64,000 nucleotides of DNA from CAVONB01 sp963697205 (GCA_963697205.1 CAVONB010000014.1:156841-220840); one strand, 5' to 3'; shown: positions 9,245-18,687, counted from the stretch's first letter. Translations and numbers: made by a program. The notes: generated by a model from the letters alone, not told the origin.

Positions 9245-10561
9245 CGCTGGCGTCCCGGGAGTTGGTGTAGGAGCCGGTGCGGCGGCGTTGCGCGGAAGGA
9301 GCCCGTAGGGCGACTGGAGGTCAACGCCGCGTAACGCCCTTTTCCCCAAGGCGTCCACAGCGACGCCTGTGCGGGATCGGTCATGGGCCAACTCGCTGTT
9401 TGTTCGGGTTTCCAAGCTCGAACCAACGGAAGATCGAATCCCATGACCATCGACAGAATGGCCTTGAAGACGTTGCTTGAGAAGGGCTCTGACAACGATC
9501 TCCTCAGGGAGATGATTGCCTTCGTGGCATCGCGCATGATGGACGCCGAGGTCGAGAACCTGACCGGCGCCGGCCATCGCGAGCGCTCCGCTGACCGGAC
9601 AAACCAGCGCAACGGCTATCGTTCGCGAGACTGGCACACCGGCGTCGGCACGGTCCCGGTGGCGATCCCGAAGTTGCGCAAAGGCTCGTACTTCCCCTCG
9701 TTCCTGGAGCCCCGACGCGCCGCCGACAAGGCATTGGTCGCGGTGATCCAGGAAGCTTATGTGCACGGCGTCTCGACGCGATCGGTCGACGATCTCGTCA
9801 AGGCGATGGGCATGACCGGCATCTCGAAAAGCCAGGTCTCGCGGCTGTGTGAGGACATCGACGGCCGGGTCAAGGAGTTCCTCAATCGGCCGATCGAAGG
9901 TCATTGGCCGTACGTATGGATCGACGCCACCTACGTGAAGAGCCGCGAGGGCGGCAGGGTTGTCTCGGTTGCCACGATAGTGGCTGTGGGCGTCAATACC
10001 GACGGTCGGCGCGAAGTGCTCGGCATGGCGAACGGGCCATCGGAGGCCGAGCCGTTCTGGACCCAGTTCCTGCGCTCGCTGACGGCACGCGGATTGCGCG
10101 GCGTGAAGCTGGTGATCTCGGATGCGCACGAAGGCATCAAGGCGGCGACAAAGAAGGTGTTCCATGCCTCATGGCAGCGCTGTCGCGTCCACTTCATGCG
10201 CAACGCCATGGCCCACGCCGGCGTCAAGAGCCGCGCCATGGTCGCCGCAGCCATCCGTACCGCGTTCGTGCAAGAAACTGAGGAGGCCGCGCGCGCAGAA
10301 TGGCGGGCCGTCGCTGATCGCCTGCGCGATAAGTTTCGCAAGCTCGCCGAGCTGATGGACGGTGCCGAGAACGAGGTGCTGGCCTACATGGCCTTCCCGA
10401 AAAGCCAGTGGTCGCAGATTCACTCGACCAATCCGATTGAGCGCCTCAATCGCGAGATCAAGAGACGCACCAACGTCGTCTCGATCTTCCCCAACGAGGA
10501 AGCCATCGTGCGCCTCGTCGGCGCGATCCTCCTGGAGCAGAACGACGGGTATGGACCGCCC

Positions 10562-10809
10562 GGTAGTTGCAAGGGCTATTTTCTTCTGATCGCGAGATCG
10601 CAGTGCTTGCGGTCGTGTATCCGGCCTCGTTCGCGGCCAGATCGTGCCGCAGGCCATGATGGTCTTCGCGGATCGACTGCCAGACAAATGGACGAGCTCG
10701 ACAGCTCGCATCGTTCTTGGGCATTGGTCGACCCCGGTCCCACCGGTCTCGCCATCAAATAGTGTTCACCCCTGCAAGCCGACCCCATCTCCTGACAGGC
10801 TCGGATTCC
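10562..10809 (-). ncRNA. Candidate bridge-RNA region of the IS110/IS1111 element
   Basis: About 250 bp of noncoding DNA between the transposase stop and the inverted repeat at the 3' end of the element. In the IS1111 subgroup the bridge RNA that pairs with donor and target DNA is known to come from this side. The segment contains self-complementary stretches (for example around 10690-10710, GACGAGCTCGACAGCTCG). The assignment rests on position and family knowledge; I could not fold it or prove the guide loops. Confidence 0.4.
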
Positions 10810-11841
10810 TCACGCGGCGTACCGCTGCACATTTGGAATGAAGCTCCCTCCGCGCGTCACCAGCGCCCAGATGATCCGGGCATTCTTGTGAGCAAGTGCG
10901 GTCGCTGCGACGTTGACGGGTCTGCGCTCGGCCAATTGCTTCACCCAGGGGCGCTGCACTGTCACTGGACGCCGCAGAGCGGCGATGACAGCGCGAGCTC
11001 CGTGGATCAACAAGGTTCGGAGATAGCGATCCCCAGCACGGCTGATGCGTCCGATATGCTCTTTACCGCCACTCGCCGTGATCCTCGGTGTCAGGCCGAT
11101 CCACGCGGCAAAGCGTCTGGCCGAGGCGAACTGAGCACCCGATCCAATTGCGCCTACGATGGCGCTCGCGGTGATTGGCCCCACGCCGGGAACCGTCTCG
11201 AGCCTCTGGCTGAGTTCATTATTACGATGCCAGGCCAGAATCCTGCTGTCGATTTCGGCAAGCCGTCTGTTTACTCCGTCAAGATGCTCGAACAGCATGA
11301 GGATAGCTTGGCTCGCAACGTCCGGCAGCTCATCTTTGGCAGCCTCGGCGATCGCGCATCGAAGCGAGGGCAAGTAGCGGATCCCAACCGGCACTACGAC
11401 ACCAAATTCGGCTGCCAAGCCCCGGACGGCGTTGGCGAGTTGCGTGCGTTGACGTATTAGGAGCTCGCGCGTTCGATGAAGGGTGAGGATCGCCTGCTGA
11501 TCAAGGGACTTTATTGGAACGAACCGCATATTCGGGCGGGCGACAGCCTCGCAGATCGCTTCCGCATCAGCGGCGTCTGTCTTGTTCCGCTTAACATATG
11601 GTTTCACGTACTGCGGCGGGATTAGACGCACGTCGTGGCCGAGGTCGACCAATCGCCGAGCCCAGTAGTGAGCGCTCGAGCAAGCTTCGATACCGATGCG
11701 GCACGCCGGTAGGCTGGCCAGCACCTCGAACAGGCGGTGTCTGTGTACGCGACGGCGAAGTGTGACCCTGCCTTCGCTGTCAACGCCGTGGATCTGGAAG
11801 ATACTCTTAGCGATATCGAGTCCGATGGTGGTGACGATCAT
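10810..11841 (-). CDS. IS110-family transposase
   Basis: 343-aa recombinase. The N-terminal RuvC-like DEDD domain begins with IGLDIAK (Asp9), continues with GIEACSSAHYWAR and contains NKTDAADAEAI, which carries the last two acidic residues. The C-terminal transposase_20 domain is seen in VPGVGPITASAIVGAIG and RFAAWIGLTPRITASGGK, with the serine nucleophile region after it. The length is typical. It appears intact, so the element could still be mobile. It lies antisense to the IS256 transposase gene it interrupts. Confidence 0.92.
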   Translation of the reverse strand: MIVTTIGLDIAKSIFQIHGVDSEGRVTLRRRVHRHRLFEVLASLPACRIGIEACSSAHYWARRLVDLGHDVRLIPPQYVKPYVKRNKTDAADAEAICEAVARPNMRFVPIKSLDQQAILTLHRTRELLIRQRTQLANAVRGLAAEFGVVVPVGIRYLPSLRCAIAEAAKDELPDVASQAILMLFEHLDGVNRRLAEIDSRILAWHRNNELSQRLETVPGVGPITASAIVGAIGSGAQFASARRFAAWIGLTPRITASGGKEHIGRISRAGDRYLRTLLIHGARAVIAALRRPVTVQRPWVKQLAERRPVNVAATALAHKNARIIWALVTRGGSFIPNVQRYAA

Positions 11842-12053
11842 GGTGCGCCCTCCTTGATGCGGGCCGCCATCATCGCACTGAGGCGAGGGCGGTCCATACC
11901 ATCAAGTGGGCGGTGAGCCGGCGCTACATGAGCCTGGAAACTTTGGCCGGCCTGAGCGATGATCCGACCGTCAAGGCCATTCCGGCCATCTGACCCCGAG
12001 CATCAGCGCTCGGACCATGACGACGTTCCTACACCACGCCCCGGGGCACTACC

Positions 12054-12551
12054 TTGCGCTGCAGCGCGGCGCAACCGACGGGATCGTACCTATCGCATCG
12101 TCATCGTCCTATGGTCGCGCGAACCGTCGCGAGTAAAGGCATACCGGACAACGGCTGAACATCGCTCCAGCCTACCCTTGACCAACACCTCGCTTGAGCA
12201 CGTGCGCCATGGCGCGGACACCGATAGCCGCTTTGCGGATTAGCCGACTTCGGGCACTTGCTATGCTCAGCCAAAAGACTGTCTTCGACGAGCGGTCGCG
12301 GTACCTCGACCAACAGATATTGCCGACGACCGAGCAGACCCTGCGCCGAGGGCGCGATGTTTTCAAACCCACCGTCGAGCGTCCGACGAGACGGGCCAGT
12401 ACCGAATTTTGCGCCTCAAGACATCAGCTTTGTCAGTTATTGAGCAACGACGGCACACCAAGTGGAAGAAACTCATCGCTTTGATCCATCGCGGCGCGTA
12501 GCCTTGGTAACCGGCAGGGTGACGCCGACTGCGCAATGATGGAGAACAGTG
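12054..12551. other. Intergenic, about 500 bp, with a degenerate repeat
   Basis: No gene recognised. Positions 12152-12186 hold a 35-bp sequence that recurs, inverted and with four mismatches and one gap, at 16377-16411. Both copies lie shortly outside the right ends of the two IS256-family elements. They may be remnants of a dispersed repeat. Confidence 0.4.
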
Positions 12552-13439
12552 ATGGGACGGATATGTGTTGCAGGCGCATCGGCGCTCATGCTCTTGTTCG
12601 CAAACTCTGCGGCGGCAGAAACGCCAATCGAACGTGGTGGCTATCTTGTCAACAGTATCCTTGCTTGTGGCAACTGCCATACCCCCAAGGCACCTGACGG
12701 TCGCCCCATTGCCGGTCGGGAGCTGTCGGGAGGACTTTCCTTCACGACACCGGCATTCAACGCTGTCGCAGCTAACATTACGCCGGACCTTGACACAGGG
12801 ATCGGAAGTTGGAGCGACGCCGACATAAAGCTGGCCTTGACGGAGGGCATAAGACCCTCGCATGCGCGGTTGCCTAGCGTACCGCTCGCCGCGGTGATGC
12901 CAGCAAGCTTTTACAAGGCGCTGCTTCCTGACGATCTCGATGCCATCGTGGCCTATCTGCGCGCGATGAAGCCCGTACGCAACGAAGTTGCTCGTCCTGA
13001 GTACATGACGCCGGTTAGGCACCAGCCGTATCCTGATGCGGAGGTAGGCTTCGCTGTCGAGGACCAAAGGGATCCGATCAAGCGCGGCGCCTACTTGGCT
13101 ACCATCGGCCATTGCATGGAGTGTCATTCCGCCTGGGACCGTGGTAATTCTGACTACAAAAGAGGGTTTGGCAAAGGTGGGCGGAAGTTTGGCCCGTCGC
13201 TTGTACAGGGCGTGCAAGCCGGCTGGAAGGGTTCAACTGCACGCAATATTACTTCACACGTAACGAATGGTATCGGTGCTTGGACTGACGCCGAAATCAA
13301 GCGCGCGATTACTCAGGGTGTTTCGCGGGATGGTCGCAAACTGGAACCACCAATGGCATTCACTGAGTACGCCAACCTCAAGGACGAGGACTTGACCGCG
13401 CTCGTTGCATGGTTGCGAACAGTGCCTCCGAAGGAATGA
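12552..13439 (+). CDS. Secreted diheme c-type cytochrome
   Basis: 295-aa periplasmic cytochrome with an N-terminal signal peptide (about residues 1-22, ending FANSAAAE) and two haem-binding motifs, CGNCH (39-43) and CMECH (188-192). The two halves each resemble the cytochrome subunits of membrane alcohol/gluconate dehydrogenases, with ITPD/GIGSWSDADIKLALTEG and NITSHVTNGIGAWTDAEIKRAITQG as matching segments. Such subunits usually have three haems; only two are seen here. ATG 12552 directly follows a GTG at 12549. No dehydrogenase partner is next to it; a terminator follows directly. Confidence 0.9.
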   Translation: MGRICVAGASALMLLFANSAAAETPIERGGYLVNSILACGNCHTPKAPDGRPIAGRELSGGLSFTTPAFNAVAANITPDLDTGIGSWSDADIKLALTEGIRPSHARLPSVPLAAVMPASFYKALLPDDLDAIVAYLRAMKPVRNEVARPEYMTPVRHQPYPDAEVGFAVEDQRDPIKRGAYLATIGHCMECHSAWDRGNSDYKRGFGKGGRKFGPSLVQGVQAGWKGSTARNITSHVTNGIGAWTDAEIKRAITQGVSRDGRKLEPPMAFTEYANLKDEDLTALVAWLRTVPPKE

Positions 13440-13458
13440 TCGGCCATTCCTCTTTTTT
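13432..13458 (+). terminator. Intrinsic terminator after the diheme cytochrome
   Basis: A stem AGGAATG/CATTCCT with a 6-nt loop is followed by CTTTTTT. The left arm overlaps the stop codon of the cytochrome gene. Confidence 0.7.
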
Positions 13459-13882
13459 ATAGGCTCAACTTCGGCGCACGAACGAGCCATGGCGCGCCTG
13501 GGCCACTGGCGCTGCTTCCGTTGAAGTTGCCGATGGAGAAACATGAGGCGTACGGCGTCGCTCGGCGGAGAAAGCGATCAACACCGGGCGGCCGCGGACC
13601 AGCCTAAATCGCGTGCATCGGAATGGCATTGATACCCCCGATACCGACCGGCAGTGCGGCGACGCCATTGGCCGGGACCGACCGTTCTCGAACAAACGAA
13701 CCGGATCTGACTGTTCGGCAGGTGCTCGGGAGGATAGTCGACAGACTTCACTCGTGGGAACGTCGAAGTTGGCTCGGAGCCATCCCGCAACCTCACGTCA
13801 CGATTGCCGAAAAAAGGAGCGCCGTCTTTGTTTGACAATCGACGCAATAGAATTTGACGATGATGTGGTGGAGGAACCCCCT
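13459..13882. other. Intergenic, about 420 bp
   Basis: No supported gene. The frame of the downstream MAPEG gene is open back to 13613, but that extension is hydrophilic and does not resemble the membrane family. Confidence 0.45.
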
Positions 13883-14350
13883 ATGCACCTCTTAAGCCTT
13901 CAAGACCCTGTGTTTGCCACCTACGTGGTCGCAGCCACGCTGATGATTCTTAAGGCGGTGGGTATGTCTTGGTTGACAGTCTTCCGCATGATGAAGGCAA
14001 AGGGCGGCTTTCGTTCCCCTGAGGACATCAAAAAAACCCCGCTCAACCCAGAACCGAATCCGAAGCAATTGGAGCCGAATGAATACGTCGAACGCGTTCG
14101 ACGTATTCATATGAACGACCTTGAGAATTTGCCGTTCTTCCTGGTCGCCGGCTTTCTTTACGTCTTCACCGCGCCGCCGCTGTGGCTGGCACAAGTTCTG
14201 CTCTATGGCTACGTGGCGTCACGAGCCCTGCATTTTTTTGCGTATTTCACCGCCCAAACCCATGATGCGCGCGCAACTCTATGGACGGTGGGCTCTCTTA
14301 TCTTGATCTTTATGACGTGCCGGACATTGCTCGCCGCCATTGGCTACTGA
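13883..14350 (+). CDS. MAPEG-family membrane protein
   Basis: 155-aa inner-membrane protein of the family of eicosanoid and glutathione metabolism enzymes (microsomal GST/prostaglandin E synthase-like). Four membrane helices can be placed: PVFATYVVAATLMILKAV, the NLPFFLVAGFLYVFTAPP region, LAQVLLYGYVASRALHFFAY and LWTVGSLILIFMTCRTLLAAI. The motif ERVRRIHMNDLENLPFF is the conserved MAPEG signature (Glu-Arg...His-Asn/Asp...Asn). A glutathione-dependent transferase or peroxidase role is plausible but unproven. ATG 13883 places the first helix at the N-terminus; upstream in-frame codons give no family match. Confidence 0.87.
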   Translation: MHLLSLQDPVFATYVVAATLMILKAVGMSWLTVFRMMKAKGGFRSPEDIKKTPLNPEPNPKQLEPNEYVERVRRIHMNDLENLPFFLVAGFLYVFTAPPLWLAQVLLYGYVASRALHFFAYFTAQTHDARATLWTVGSLILIFMTCRTLLAAIGY

Positions 14351-14445
14351 CTACGTGGAAACGATTTGATCTGGCTTGTCATTTCCGGCGGCACCTATTG
14401 ATGGCGTCGACGGCGTTCGAGTGTTCTTCCACCCATTAGGACGAC

Positions 14446-14775
14446 TCATATGGCGCCGAACTTGTCGACGGCGGCCTCGAAGGCGGCGCGCTTCTCCCAG
14501 ATCGCCGGCAGGGCGCGCGTCTTTGCACCGGTCTTGGAATCGTTGGGGAACATAGTTTTTAGCTTGCCGGCGGTGGCCTCGAGAGACCTGAGCAACTCTT
14601 GGATCTTGGCCGCATCGAACGGAGCCTCGCCTTTGGCCATGGCAGACAACTGCTTGGCGGCCGCAGCGTTGGATTTCATGGCGTCCTGGCGCGCTTTGAT
14701 GGCGTCAACATTTTGTGCATAGACGACTGTCGCGCCGACGGCCAGAGAAGCGGCAACGGCGATATAATGGAGCAT
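14446..14775 (-). pseudogene. Cytochrome c'-like protein lacking the haem-binding C-terminus
   Basis: 109-aa secreted helical protein with a signal peptide (MLHYIAVAASLAVGATVVYA). The mature part, with KARQDAMKSNAAAAKQLSAM, AKIQELLRSLEATAGKL and IWEKRAAFEAAVDKFGA, matches three helices of cytochrome c'. Family members run to about 150 residues and end with a CxxCH motif. This frame stops right after the third helix (stop at 14446), and no CxxCH is encoded in the following 100 bp in any frame I checked. Either a truncated pseudogene or a haemless derivative. It lies 118 bp from an IS256-family element, on its 5' side rather than at the truncated end. Confidence 0.7.
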
Positions 14776-14893
14776 GAGTTTAAACTCCTCGGGTTCATCG
14801 CGTCATGACCCGCTAGGACGCGGCAGCTTTTCGTCCCCGAGGCCGACACGGCAAGTGTTGCATTCGTTTCAGGCGGCGTAAATCGCCAGCCAC

Positions 14894-16258
14894 GGTAGCG
14901 TCTCTGGGCGTGGTGTAACTTTCTGAGTGCTGCCGGTGAGGCGGCCATTGCGGGTTCCCGGTAGGGTTGGGTTGCGACACTCAGCACCTGACCGAAGGAT
15001 GATCCGCAATGACCGACGAGAGGATGCAGCTTCAAGCGCTGCTTGAGAAGACCGCCGATGCCGACCTGCTGAACGAGATGATCGGCTTTGCCGCTAACCG
15101 CTTGATGCAGCTGGAGGCCGACGGGCTGTGCAATGCTGGCCGTCACGAGCGCTCAGCTGAGCGGACCAACTGGCGCAACGGCTACCGCGAGCGGAGCTGG
15201 GAGACGCGGGCCGGTACCGTCGATCTCAAGATCCCGAAGCTGCGCAAAGGCTCGTATTTCCCGATATTCCTGGAGCACCGCCGCACCGCCGAACGAGCAT
15301 TGATCGCCGTGATCCAGGAAGCCTACGTGCACGGCATCTCGACGCGATCCGTCGACGATCTCGTCAAGTCCATGGGCATGACGGGCATCTCCAAGAGCGA
15401 GGTGTCGCGCCTCTGCGCCGAGATCGACGAGCGCGTGAAGGCCTTCCTCGATCGACCACTCGAAGGCGACTGGCCCTACCTCTGGCTCGATGCCACCTAC
15501 GTCAAGGTTCGCAAAGGCGGGCGCATCGTCTCGGTCGCCGTGATAATCGCCGTCGCTGTCAACGCGCAGGGCCGCCGCGAGGTGATCGGCGTCACCGTCA
15601 TGCCGAGCGAGGCGGAAGCCTTCTGGACCGACTTCCTGCGCTCGCTGACGCGTCGCGGTCTCCGCGGGGTCAAGCTCGTCGTCTCGGACGCCCACGAAGG
15701 CCTCAAGGCCGCAGCCGTCAAGGTGCTCGGAGCTTCCTGGCAGCGCTGTCGCGTGCATTTCATGCGCAACGCGCTTGCCTGCGTTGCCAAGCGTAACCGG
15801 CCGATGGTCGCCGCCGCTCTGCGCAACGCCTTCGATCAACCGACGCGCGAGGCGGCGAAGGCGCAGTGGCATAAGCTCATCGACGCTTTCGCCGGACCCG
15901 CCGATCGGCTCGCCAGACTGATGCGCGCGGCCGAGGACGATGTGCTCGCATTCATGTCGTTCCCCAAGGAGCACCGCAGCCAGCTGCACTCGACCAACCC
16001 GCTCGAACGCCTCAACAAGGAGGTCAAGCGGCGCACCCATGTCGTCGGCATCTTCCCCAACGAGGCGGCCATCATCCGCCTGGTCGGCGCACTGATGTTG
16101 GAGCAGAACGACGAGTGGGCCGTCACGCGCCGCTACATGAGCCTGGAAACGGTCGCTCAAGTTTGCGAGGATCAGACCATCGACGTCGCCCGTATCGCGG
16201 CGCTCTGATCGCCCAGCCCTGCCGGGCCCGCAATTACACCATCCCCTGGGGCACTACC
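14894..16258 (+). mobile_element. IS256-family element, apparently complete
   Basis: Imperfect inverted repeats of about 27 bp are at 14894-14920 (GGTAGCGTCTCTGGGCGTGG...) and 16232-16258. A complete transposase lies between them. Total about 1365 bp. Target duplications could not be fixed with confidence. Confidence 0.85.
15009..16208 (+). CDS. IS256-family transposase
   Basis: 399-aa mutator-type DDE transposase, full length. The conserved block YVHGISTRSVDDLVKSMGMT, the first catalytic Asp in WLDATYVK, the second in LVVSDAHEGLKAA, and the C-terminal STNPLERLNKEVKRR with the catalytic Glu are all present. It ends EWAVTRRYMSLETVAQV, the segment that is displaced by insertion in the related gene at 9443. 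It appears functional and could also mobilise the interrupted relative if the ends are close enough. Confidence 0.93.
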   Translation: MTDERMQLQALLEKTADADLLNEMIGFAANRLMQLEADGLCNAGRHERSAERTNWRNGYRERSWETRAGTVDLKIPKLRKGSYFPIFLEHRRTAERALIAVIQEAYVHGISTRSVDDLVKSMGMTGISKSEVSRLCAEIDERVKAFLDRPLEGDWPYLWLDATYVKVRKGGRIVSVAVIIAVAVNAQGRREVIGVTVMPSEAEAFWTDFLRSLTRRGLRGVKLVVSDAHEGLKAAAVKVLGASWQRCRVHFMRNALACVAKRNRPMVAAALRNAFDQPTREAAKAQWHKLIDAFAGPADRLARLMRAAEDDVLAFMSFPKEHRSQLHSTNPLERLNKEVKRRTHVVGIFPNEAAIIRLVGALMLEQNDEWAVTRRYMSLETVAQVCEDQTIDVARIAAL

Positions 16259-16641
16259 CCAGCCACTCAATTCGCCGTGAAGCCGAGCGTCACCACATAC
16301 ATCCAGGAGGGTACTCGATGGCCCAATCAGCGGACACGAACACACAGACATTGCGCTACCTCGGCACAACGGTCCGTTTGGGTCAAGGGCAGGCTCGAGC
16401 GGTGTTCAGTCGACACCCGCGGTGCCGCCGATCCCGACCGTTCGCACGACGACGAGATTAGGCCGACGAGATAGACCAGATACCGACCGTTCAGCTGCAG
16501 TGCAGCGGGTCGACGAGGTGGGCAAATTGCGTCAGCCACAATGGACCGATCACTTGCGCGCGGTGTCTGCTTACTGGAAGTGCTGTTGTCAAGCCGGCGG
16601 AAGCAGCTCAATCCGGGAGTAGTCGATTCGATGCAGTTGGT
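16259..16641. other. Intergenic, about 380 bp
   Basis: No gene recognised. Contains the second copy (16377-16411, inverted) of the degenerate repeat at 12152-12186. Confidence 0.4.
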
Positions 16642-17571
16642 TCATGACTTTGCAGGGGCCGGTCTTGAGATCGGAAACACCTCCGCAACATACTCGGCCA
16701 GCATCTCGCAGAACGCCCTCGCATACGGCGGCTGAGGGCGTCGTTCATCCCAAAGAATGATCATCGGCTCGCGCACCGGCTTGCCTTGATAGTTCACGCC
16801 GAAGATGTTCAATGCATAGCGATGAGTTTGAAGCTGAGATGGGACAATGGCAACGCCGTGACCTGCCTCTGCCAGCGCCAGGAGTGTATGCGGCGTTCGA
16901 CTTTCCATCTTGATGATCGGCTTGAAACCTGCCAGCCGGCACGCCGCATCGAAGGCCCGCCGCACTGCGAACTGACTGTCCATCAGCAGCAGCGGCTGTT
17001 CTGCGAGATTATCTAGCTCAATCGTATCAGTATCGCTTACGCGTACATTTGCTAGGCATACAGCCAGCAAGTCGACGTAGCCGAGAAGCTGACTTTGGAA
17101 CCGGCGGTCGTCAGGCGCAAGTGCGTGTCCGAGGTTCTGGCCGAGGTGTATCTCCCCTCGCTCGAGCATCGAGATCGTCTCGATCCCGGGCGCCTCGATC
17201 ACTTGCACCTTTACAGCTGGATGGCGCTCCTCATACCGATTCAGGAATAGTGAGAGCACGCTTTCAATGTGCTGCGGGGACGCTGCAACCTTCAAGACAC
17301 CGGTGTCACCACTTCTTAAGCCGTGCGCTCGCTCGTCGATCGTCGTCGCGAAGGCAACTAGGCTTCGGCAATCACCAAGCAGCTGCTCACCATTGCTCGT
17401 CAGCACGAGCCGGCGGCCGAGCCTATCGAACAGCGTGAGACCGAGTTCGTGCTCGAGGTCGCTGATTTGCCGGGACAGCGCCGGTTGGGCAATGCGAAGC
17501 CGGGCCGCTGCCTTCGTGATCGACCCCAGCTCCGCGATAGTGACGAATGACCGTGCGCGTCGGACATCCAT
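16642..17571 (-). CDS. LysR-family transcriptional regulator
   Basis: 309-aa regulator. The N-terminal winged helix-turn-helix is clear: MDVRRARSFVTIAELGSITKAAARLRIAQPALSRQ, then LGLTLFDRLGRRLVLTSNGE. The C-terminal half is a type-2 periplasmic-binding-like effector domain. ATG 17571 starts the canonical LysR N-terminus; the frame is open further upstream without family resemblance. It is transcribed divergently from the Bug-type binding protein gene (start 17712), with 140 bp between. LysR regulators typically control the divergent neighbour, so it probably senses the ligand or a product linked to it. Confidence 0.92.
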   Translation of the reverse strand: MDVRRARSFVTIAELGSITKAAARLRIAQPALSRQISDLEHELGLTLFDRLGRRLVLTSNGEQLLGDCRSLVAFATTIDERAHGLRSGDTGVLKVAASPQHIESVLSLFLNRYEERHPAVKVQVIEAPGIETISMLERGEIHLGQNLGHALAPDDRRFQSQLLGYVDLLAVCLANVRVSDTDTIELDNLAEQPLLLMDSQFAVRRAFDAACRLAGFKPIIKMESRTPHTLLALAEAGHGVAIVPSQLQTHRYALNIFGVNYQGKPVREPMIILWDERRPQPPYARAFCEMLAEYVAEVFPISRPAPAKS

Positions 17572-17711
17572 AGAGCCCCCTAATGCCGGATCGATATAGA
17601 CGGATAGCACCAACTTGTATTGGACCTGGAGGTTGAGCGCACGCGATATGTGGACTTTGGATCTTGGATGGGTCCGCTGGTAGGGCAACTTGAAACCGCT
17701 GGAGAGAAATT

Positions 17712-18680
17712 ATGACGTTCAGGCATCTTGTCGTCACCGCGGCTCTTTCTCTTGCAGCCGCGACTTTGACCGCACAGGCGCAGGCTTGGCCCAACAAGCC
17801 TATCCGCGCGATCGTCCCGTACGCGGCAGGAAGCACCACGGACATCGTGCCACGCGTCGTGTTCGAGGAGCTCTCGGCACAGCTTGGCCAATCCATAGTC
17901 GTTGAGAACCGCGCAGGCGCTGGGGGCACAACCGGCGCCGCGTTTGTCGCCAAAGCCGAGCCAGACGGATACACGCTGCTGGTAAACTCATCGGCCCACA
18001 CCATCGGGCCGTCGCTCTATCCTAATCTGACCTATCACCCCGCGCGCGACTTCGCATCCGTGATCGCGCTCGGGACATCGCCGATCGTCCTAGTCGTTCC
18101 GCCGTCCAAGGGCTTCAAGTCGGTCAGAGACTTTGTGACGGCGGCGAAGGCGAAGCCGGGCGCGTTCAACTTCTCCTCGGTCGGAGTCGGGACGGCCACG
18201 CATCTCAGCGCAGAGAAGTTCCGTTTTAGCGCTGGTGTGAATGCTGTACACGTACCCTTCAAGGGCGGTGCCGAGGCCATGACTGAGGTCATGGCGGGGC
18301 GCATGGACTTTTTCTTCGGCCCAGTTGGGCTCGTGCTGTCGAACGTCAAGGCCGGCAAACTCACCGCCCTCGCCGCGAATGGGGCCAAGCGCTCGACCGC
18401 CTTGCCAGACGTGCCGACCACGTCGGAGGCGGGCTTCGCCAACGCCGAGTATCCGATCTGGTTCGGCCTGTTTCTACCCGCCAAGACGTCGCGCGAGATC
18501 GTCGACAAACTGCACGCCGAGACGATGAAGGCGCTGCAATCCCCCGTGGTGCGTAGCAAGCTTACTGCTCTAGGCGTTGATCCGATGCCAATGAGCCCGA
18601 GGGATTTCGACGCACTGGTTGCGAAAGAGATTGCGGCGGACGCGACGCTCGTGAAGGCCATCGGACTCAAGCGCGAGTGA
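17712..18680 (+). CDS. Bug/TctC-family periplasmic solute-binding protein
   Basis: 322-aa secreted binding protein with a signal peptide to about residue 25 (LTAQAQA|WPNKPIRAIVPYAAG). WPNKPIRxIVPYAAGSTTDI, VVENRAGAGGTTGAAFVAKA, PDGYTLL and HVPFKGGAEAMTEVMAGRMD are hallmarks of the Bordetella uptake gene (Bug) family, which binds carboxylates for TctAB transporters or signalling. No TctA/TctB membrane genes are adjacent, as is common for orphan Bug proteins. It is probably under control of the divergent LysR regulator and followed 7 bp later by a methyltransferase gene. Confidence 0.93.
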   Translation: MTFRHLVVTAALSLAAATLTAQAQAWPNKPIRAIVPYAAGSTTDIVPRVVFEELSAQLGQSIVVENRAGAGGTTGAAFVAKAEPDGYTLLVNSSAHTIGPSLYPNLTYHPARDFASVIALGTSPIVLVVPPSKGFKSVRDFVTAAKAKPGAFNFSSVGVGTATHLSAEKFRFSAGVNAVHVPFKGGAEAMTEVMAGRMDFFFGPVGLVLSNVKAGKLTALAANGAKRSTALPDVPTTSEAGFANAEYPIWFGLFLPAKTSREIVDKLHAETMKALQSPVVRSKLTALGVDPMPMSPRDFDALVAKEIAADATLVKAIGLKRE

Positions 18681-18687
18681 ACTTCTG

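Larger units (their letters stand above)
10547..11903 (-). mobile_element. IS110-family element, IS1111-like
   Basis: An element of about 1.36 kb inserted in the IS256 transposase gene. Its subterminal inverted repeats are perfect over 14 bp: GGTATGGACCGCCC at 10548-10561 and GGGCGGTCCATACC at 11887-11900. Inverted repeats lying a few bases inside the ends, a DEDD transposase and no obvious target duplication match the IS1111 subgroup of IS110. The transposase occupies 10810-11841 on the minus strand, leaving about 260 bp of noncoding DNA on its 3' side. Confidence 0.85.
9443..11993 (+). pseudogene. IS256-family transposase, split by insertion
   Basis: Mutator-type DDE transposase. The 5' part (9443-10546) runs from MTIDRMALKTLLEKGSDND through the conserved HGVSTRSVDDLVKAMG and IDATYVK blocks to AILLEQND. 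The reading then enters the IS110-type element. The missing 3' end resumes at 11904-11993 with KWAVSRRYMSLETLAGL and stops at 11991-11993. Removing the insertion restores a normal protein of about 398 aa, comparable with the intact 399-aa relative at 15009. ATG 9443 fits family starts better than the earlier in-frame start at 9383. Confidence 0.88.
9245..12053 (+). mobile_element. IS256-family element, interrupted by an IS110-type element
   Basis: Imperfect terminal inverted repeats are visible at 9245-9272 and 12026-12053; they share TGGTGTAGGA and a CCCGGG-like core. Between them is an IS256-type mutator transposase gene. The element contains a secondary insertion at 10547-11903. Without it the IS would be about 1.45 kb, usual for the family. 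Its ends resemble those of the second IS256-family element at 14894-16258, but the transposases differ at many positions, so these are two related ISs and not a recent duplication. Confidence 0.8.

Noticed and set aside
9245..16258. Composite transposon bounded by the two IS256-family elements
   Set aside because: The transposases differ at many positions and the ends are only similar, so the two ISs are not copies of one element. The cytochrome/MAPEG cargo shows no mobile logic.
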